A stretch of DNA of 37,210 nucleotides, taken from the NCBI GenBank assembly GCA_016201015.1, contig JACQDQ010000242.1:1-37210 (forward strand), given 5' to 3'. This document shows positions 34,214 through 37,210 of this stretch, piece by piece. The notes under the pieces are model-generated. The model had not been told where the DNA came from and made no database searches. It was given only the letters and a program-made list of their open reading frames with translations. The DNA is from Pseudomonadota bacterium (GTDB lineage: Bacteria; Pseudomonadota; Alphaproteobacteria; CACIAM-22H2). Position 1 is the first letter of the stretch, and each line of letters opens with the position of its first letter. The position numbers were made by a program, and so were the translations under genes.

Positions 34214-35376
34214 TGCCGTGCTCCCGGCGGGGTGGTGACCGTCAGCAGCGCAAAAGAGATGATGCAGCGTCCGCTTTCGGGCACGACGCAGAGAATTTTC
34301 TGGCCATGGCGAAGCGGGCGCTCTTCAACCAGGGCGGCGAGCGAGGCGAGGATAGCCGCACTGCCGATATTGCCGACACGCGGCAAGGTGCCGAACCATT
34401 TCTCGGCCGGAATATTGCAGCCGGCTTTGTCGAGGAGGGCCACCATCTCCTTGCGCAGAAATTCGGCCGAGTAGTGGCAGACAAGCCAGTCGATCTCGGT
34501 GATCGTCAGGCGGCCCTGGCCGACCAACCGCAGAAATTCCGCGATCCACATCGGCAACAGGCGTTCGAGCAGGCGGAAATCCTGGCGCAGGACGAAGTCC
34601 CCGCGTGCGACGGCGGCGCCAGCACTCGCGGCAAGGTTCCAGGGCGTCACATCACCGCTGTCGTCGTCGCGCGCACCGCCACCCCACATGCAGGTCTCGA
34701 CACGATCGGCGAAGGAGCGCAGCTCGATCCACTCGATCTTGAGCGAGAGGCTATGTTCGTTCGGCCGTGGCTCGACGATCGCCGCCGAGGCGCCGTCGGA
34801 GAGCGTCCAGCGCAGGAAATCCGCATCCTTGGGGATGGCGCCGCGCGCATCGACGAGATCCGTGTTTTCATAGGCGCCGGGACGGAAGAAGCGGCTGGCG
34901 AATTCCGAGCCCACCACGGCCGCGGCACGCTTGCCGTCGGCGCGGACCTGCAAGGCGGCAGTCTTCAGTGCCATCATCACGCCGGCGCACACGCTCTGAA
35001 AGCTGGCGATCTCAAGCGGTCCGAGCGCGGTTTCGCCATGAACCATGCTGGCGAAGCCGGGCACGAGGACGTCGTTCTGGGTCGTCGCCGCGGCCAGGAA
35101 ATCAATTTGGGCTGCGGACACTTCCGACTTGGCAAGCGCATCGGCGAGGGCCGAGGCGGCGAGCTTGGCATTGGTCCAGCGCGTGCGCCCGTCGCGGTCG
35201 AGCGCATAGTGGCGCGTGCGGATGCCGTTCTGGGCCAGGGCGATCGGGCCAAGGCGCGAGGCCTTGCCGCAGATTCGGCCGATGAAATCTTCCATCTCGG
35301 CATTGCCGACCGGCTCGCCCGGGAGACAGCGTCCGAGTGCCGTGACGAAGGCCTCGCGCAGCAGGACTTCGCTCAT
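34210..35376 (-). CDS. StlD/DarB-family beta-ketosynthase (KAS III-like)
   Basis: 388 residues. The Cys-His-Asn triad of KAS III enzymes is visible: C130 in 'SFQSVCAGVMMALKTA', H301 in 'IDWLVCHYSAEF', N336 in 'PRVGNIGSAAIL'. The N-terminus 'LPGEPVGNAEMEDFIGRICGKASRLGPIALAQNGIRTRHYALDRDG' and 'DVLVPGFASMVHGE' resemble StlD/DarB ketosynthases, which join two beta-ketoacyl units into cyclohexanedione rings en route to dialkylresorcinols and stilbenes. The partners of known clusters (DarA aromatase, ACP) are absent; an HDO-fold protein and an unknown protein follow instead. Starts 16 bases after the parE stop, with no clear promoter or strong ribosome site, so may be transcribed from parE. Confidence 0.86.
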   Translation of the reverse strand: MSEVLLREAFVTALGRCLPGEPVGNAEMEDFIGRICGKASRLGPIALAQNGIRTRHYALDRDGRTRWTNAKLAASALADALAKSEVSAAQIDFLAAATTQNDVLVPGFASMVHGETALGPLEIASFQSVCAGVMMALKTAALQVRADGKRAAAVVGSEFASRFFRPGAYENTDLVDARGAIPKDADFLRWTLSDGASAAIVEPRPNEHSLSLKIEWIELRSFADRVETCMWGGGARDDDSGDVTPWNLAASAGAAVARGDFVLRQDFRLLERLLPMWIAEFLRLVGQGRLTITEIDWLVCHYSAEFLRKEMVALLDKAGCNIPAEKWFGTLPRVGNIGSAAILASLAALVEERPLRHGQKILCVVPESGRCIISFALLTVTTPPGARQ

Positions 35377-35392
35377 GGCAGGGCCGAACCTG

Positions 35393-37210
35393 TCACACGT
35401 CGAGGTCGCGGGCGAACTCGGCGTTTTCCTGGATATAGGCCAGGCGCAGCTCCGGCTTGCGGCCCATCAGGCTCTCGACCAGCTTGGCCGTCCGGTTCTT
35501 CTCCTTGGCGCCGCCATCGCCGCCGGCGATCTCGACCCGCAGGAGGACACGCCGGCCGGGGTCCATGGTGGTTTCCTTGAGCTGCGACGCCGGCATCTCG
35601 CCGAGGCCCTTGAAGCGGCTGATCTCGACCTTGGTCTTGCCCTTGAAGGTCGTCTTGAGCAGCTCGTCCTTGTGCTTGTCGTCGCGCGCATAGGTGACCG
35701 TGCCGCCGGCGCTCAGGCGATAGAGCGGCGGCATGGCGAGGAAGAGGTGGCCGCCTTCAATCAGCTTCGGGATCTCGCGATAGAAGAAGGTCATGAGCAG
35801 CGAGGCGATATGGGCGCCGTCGACGTCGGCGTCGGTCATGATGACGATGCGCTCATAGCGCAGCTTGGCTTCGTCATAGGTGTCGCCGGTGCCGCAGCCG
35901 AGCGCCTGGATGAGATCGGCCAGCTCCTGATTGGCGCGCAGCTTGTCGCTCGAGGCGCTGGCGACGTTGAGGATCTTGCCGCGCAGCGGCAGGATGGCCT
36001 GCGTCTCGCGCTGGCGCGCCTGCTTGGCCGAGCCGCCGGCGGAATCGCCTTCGACCAGGAACAGCTCGGTGCCCTCCGGCGTGTTGCGCGTGCAGTCGGC
36101 GAGCTTGCCCGGCAGCCGCAGGCGGCGCGTCGCCGATTTGCGCGCGAGGTCCTTTTCTTGGCGGCGGCGCTGGCGCTCCTCGGCCCGCTCGATGACGCGA
36201 TCGAGCAGCGCCTTGGCGGCGCCGGCATCGTCCGAGAGCCAGTGGTCGAAGTGATCCTTGACCGAGCCCTCGACCAGGCGCTGCGCCTCCGGCATGCCGA
36301 GGCGCTCCTTGGTCTGGCCCTGGAATTGCGGGTCGCGGATGAACAGCGACAGGAGGATGACGGCGCCGTCCATCGCATCCTCGGCGGTGATCTGCGCGGC
36401 GCGGCGATTGCCCAGGCGGTCGCCGCAGTCGCGTAGGCCGCGCGTCAGGGCCGTGCGCAGACCCGTCTCGTGGCTGCCGCCCTGCGGCGTCGGCACGGTG
36501 TTACAATAGGAGTGGACCTCACCCTCCTCGTCGCCTGGCCAGGCCACCGCCCATTCGACATGGCCGAGATTGTCGGGCAGCTTGCCCTCGCCGATGAAAG
36601 ATTGCGGCGTCCAGGTCGGCCGCTTGCCGACCGTCTCGGCGAGAAAATCGCTGAGGCCGCCGGGGAAGTGCAGGGTGGCGGTGGCCGGGGTCTGGTCGTT
36701 GCTCTTGATCAGCTTGGCGTCGCAGGTCCAGCGGATCTCGACGCCCTTGAATAGGAAGGCCTTGGCCCGCGCCATGCGATAGATGGTCGAGGGGCGGAAA
36801 TGAGCGTGGCCGCCGAAGATGTTCGGGTCGGGATGGAAGCGGATCACCGTGCCGCGGCGGTTCTGCACTGCGCCCTTGGATTTGAGCGCGCCTTTGGCCT
36901 TGCCGCGGCTATAGGATTGCGTCCACAGCTTGCGGTCGCGCGCCACCTCGACCTCGAGGACGTCGGACAGGGCATTGACCACCGAGATGCCGACGCCGTG
37001 CAGCCCGCCGGCGGTGGCGTAGGTCTTGCCGTCGAACTTGCCGCCCGAGTGCAGCATGGTGAGGATCACCTCGAGCGCCGACTTGTTCTTGAACTTGGGG
37101 TGCGGGTCGACCGGAATGCCGCGCCCATTGTCGCGGACGGTGACCCAGTCATCCTCGGCCAGCTCGATCTCGATCAGGCTGGCATGGCCGGCCACCGCCT
37201 CGTCCATGGC
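35393..37210 (-). CDS. parE: DNA topoisomerase IV subunit B (ParE), N-terminus beyond window
   Basis: About 605 C-terminal residues are present; the start lies to the right of the window, cut within the GHKL ATPase domain near 'DEAVAGHA'. ATPase motifs 'VRDNGRGIPVD' and 'GGLHGVGISVVNALS', transducer, then TOPRIM 'LVEGDSAGG' and 'IMTDADVDGAHI', and the C-terminal 'RFKGLGEMPASQLKETTMDPGRRVLLRV' all match type II topoisomerase B subunits. 'TYDEAKLRYERIVIMTD' and the C-terminal 'AYIQENAEFARDLDV' favour ParE over GyrB. It decatenates and relaxes chromosomes with ParC. The gene is intact here, but its 3' end exists as two extra displaced copies downstream. Confidence 0.92.
   Translation of the reverse strand, partial: AMDEAVAGHASLIEIELAEDDWVTVRDNGRGIPVDPHPKFKNKSALEVILTMLHSGGKFDGKTYATAGGLHGVGISVVNALSDVLEVEVARDRKLWTQSYSRGKAKGALKSKGAVQNRRGTVIRFHPDPNIFGGHAHFRPSTIYRMARAKAFLFKGVEIRWTCDAKLIKSNDQTPATATLHFPGGLSDFLAETVGKRPTWTPQSFIGEGKLPDNLGHVEWAVAWPGDEEGEVHSYCNTVPTPQGGSHETGLRTALTRGLRDCGDRLGNRRAAQITAEDAMDGAVILLSLFIRDPQFQGQTKERLGMPEAQRLVEGSVKDHFDHWLSDDAGAAKALLDRVIERAEERQRRRQEKDLARKSATRRLRLPGKLADCTRNTPEGTELFLVEGDSAGGSAKQARQRETQAILPLRGKILNVASASSDKLRANQELADLIQALGCGTGDTYDEAKLRYERIVIMTDADVDGAHIASLLMTFFYREIPKLIEGGHLFLAMPPLYRLSAGGTVTYARDDKHKDELLKTTFKGKTKVEISRFKGLGEMPASQLKETTMDPGRRVLLRVEIAGGDGGAKEKNRTAKLVESLMGRKPELRLAYIQENAEFARDLDV

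Overview
The window is a dense, GC-rich stretch with short intergenic gaps, frequent 4-base ATGA/GTGA gene overlaps and several GTG starts. The gene content (PuuD-type urate oxidase, LivHMGF importers, DUF1800/DUF1501 pair, DOPA 4,5-dioxygenase-family protein, Cys-rich CWC protein, a ParE whose tail reads 'FARDLDV') fits an alphaproteobacterium, probably Hyphomicrobiales or a Rhodospirillales-like lineage. Genus cannot be read from the sequence. No tRNA, rRNA, CRISPR array, transposase or integrase was found.

Layout. 1-3079: a NitT/TauT-type importer (ATPase cut by the window edge, plus binding protein) behind puuD, with divergent 5-hydroxyisourate hydrolase; together this is a urate-oxidation locus. 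3099-7155 (minus): a tightly overlapping five-gene operon of ECF sigma factor, one-TM protein (likely anti-sigma), Spy/CpxP-like periplasmic protein, DUF1800 and DUF1501 proteins. 7307-8185: DMT-family exporter. 8236-21888 (minus): a large catabolic block for an aromatic or alicyclic carboxylate activated as a CoA thioester. It holds livF-livG-livM-livH, a toxin-antitoxin pair, a Liv-type binding protein, a peptide-type binding protein, an aryl-CoA ligase, an OYE-like Fe-S flavoenzyme with a C-terminal fibronectin III domain, a small CWC protein, acyl-CoA dehydrogenase, a crotonase-fold enzyme, a MarR regulator and an SDR. Three near-identical 16-bp sites stand in front of the three transcription units of this block, so it looks like one MarR-controlled regulon.

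22133-29685: mostly unlinked genes (sulfotransferase, DOPA dioxygenase family, stand-alone Lrp ligand domain, RhlE helicase with a good sigma70 promoter, alpha/beta hydrolase, an internally deleted VOC gene, serine hydrolase, pdxJ-pdxA). 29818-31079: two tandem paralogous lipoproteins of unknown function.

31200-37210: the most unusual part. parE runs in from the right edge. Directly behind it is a coupled three-gene unit: a StlD/DarB-family ketosynthase, a haem-oxygenase-like (HDO-fold) putative metalloenzyme, and an unrecognised protein. Beyond these lie two displaced copies of the parE 3' end (60 bp at about 97% and 196 bp at about 87% identity by eye), flanking a gene for a secreted SUMF1-fold protein. 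The 3' end of parE therefore appears to have been a repeated insertion point, and the ketosynthase/HDO unit is the best candidate for an undescribed biosynthetic system.
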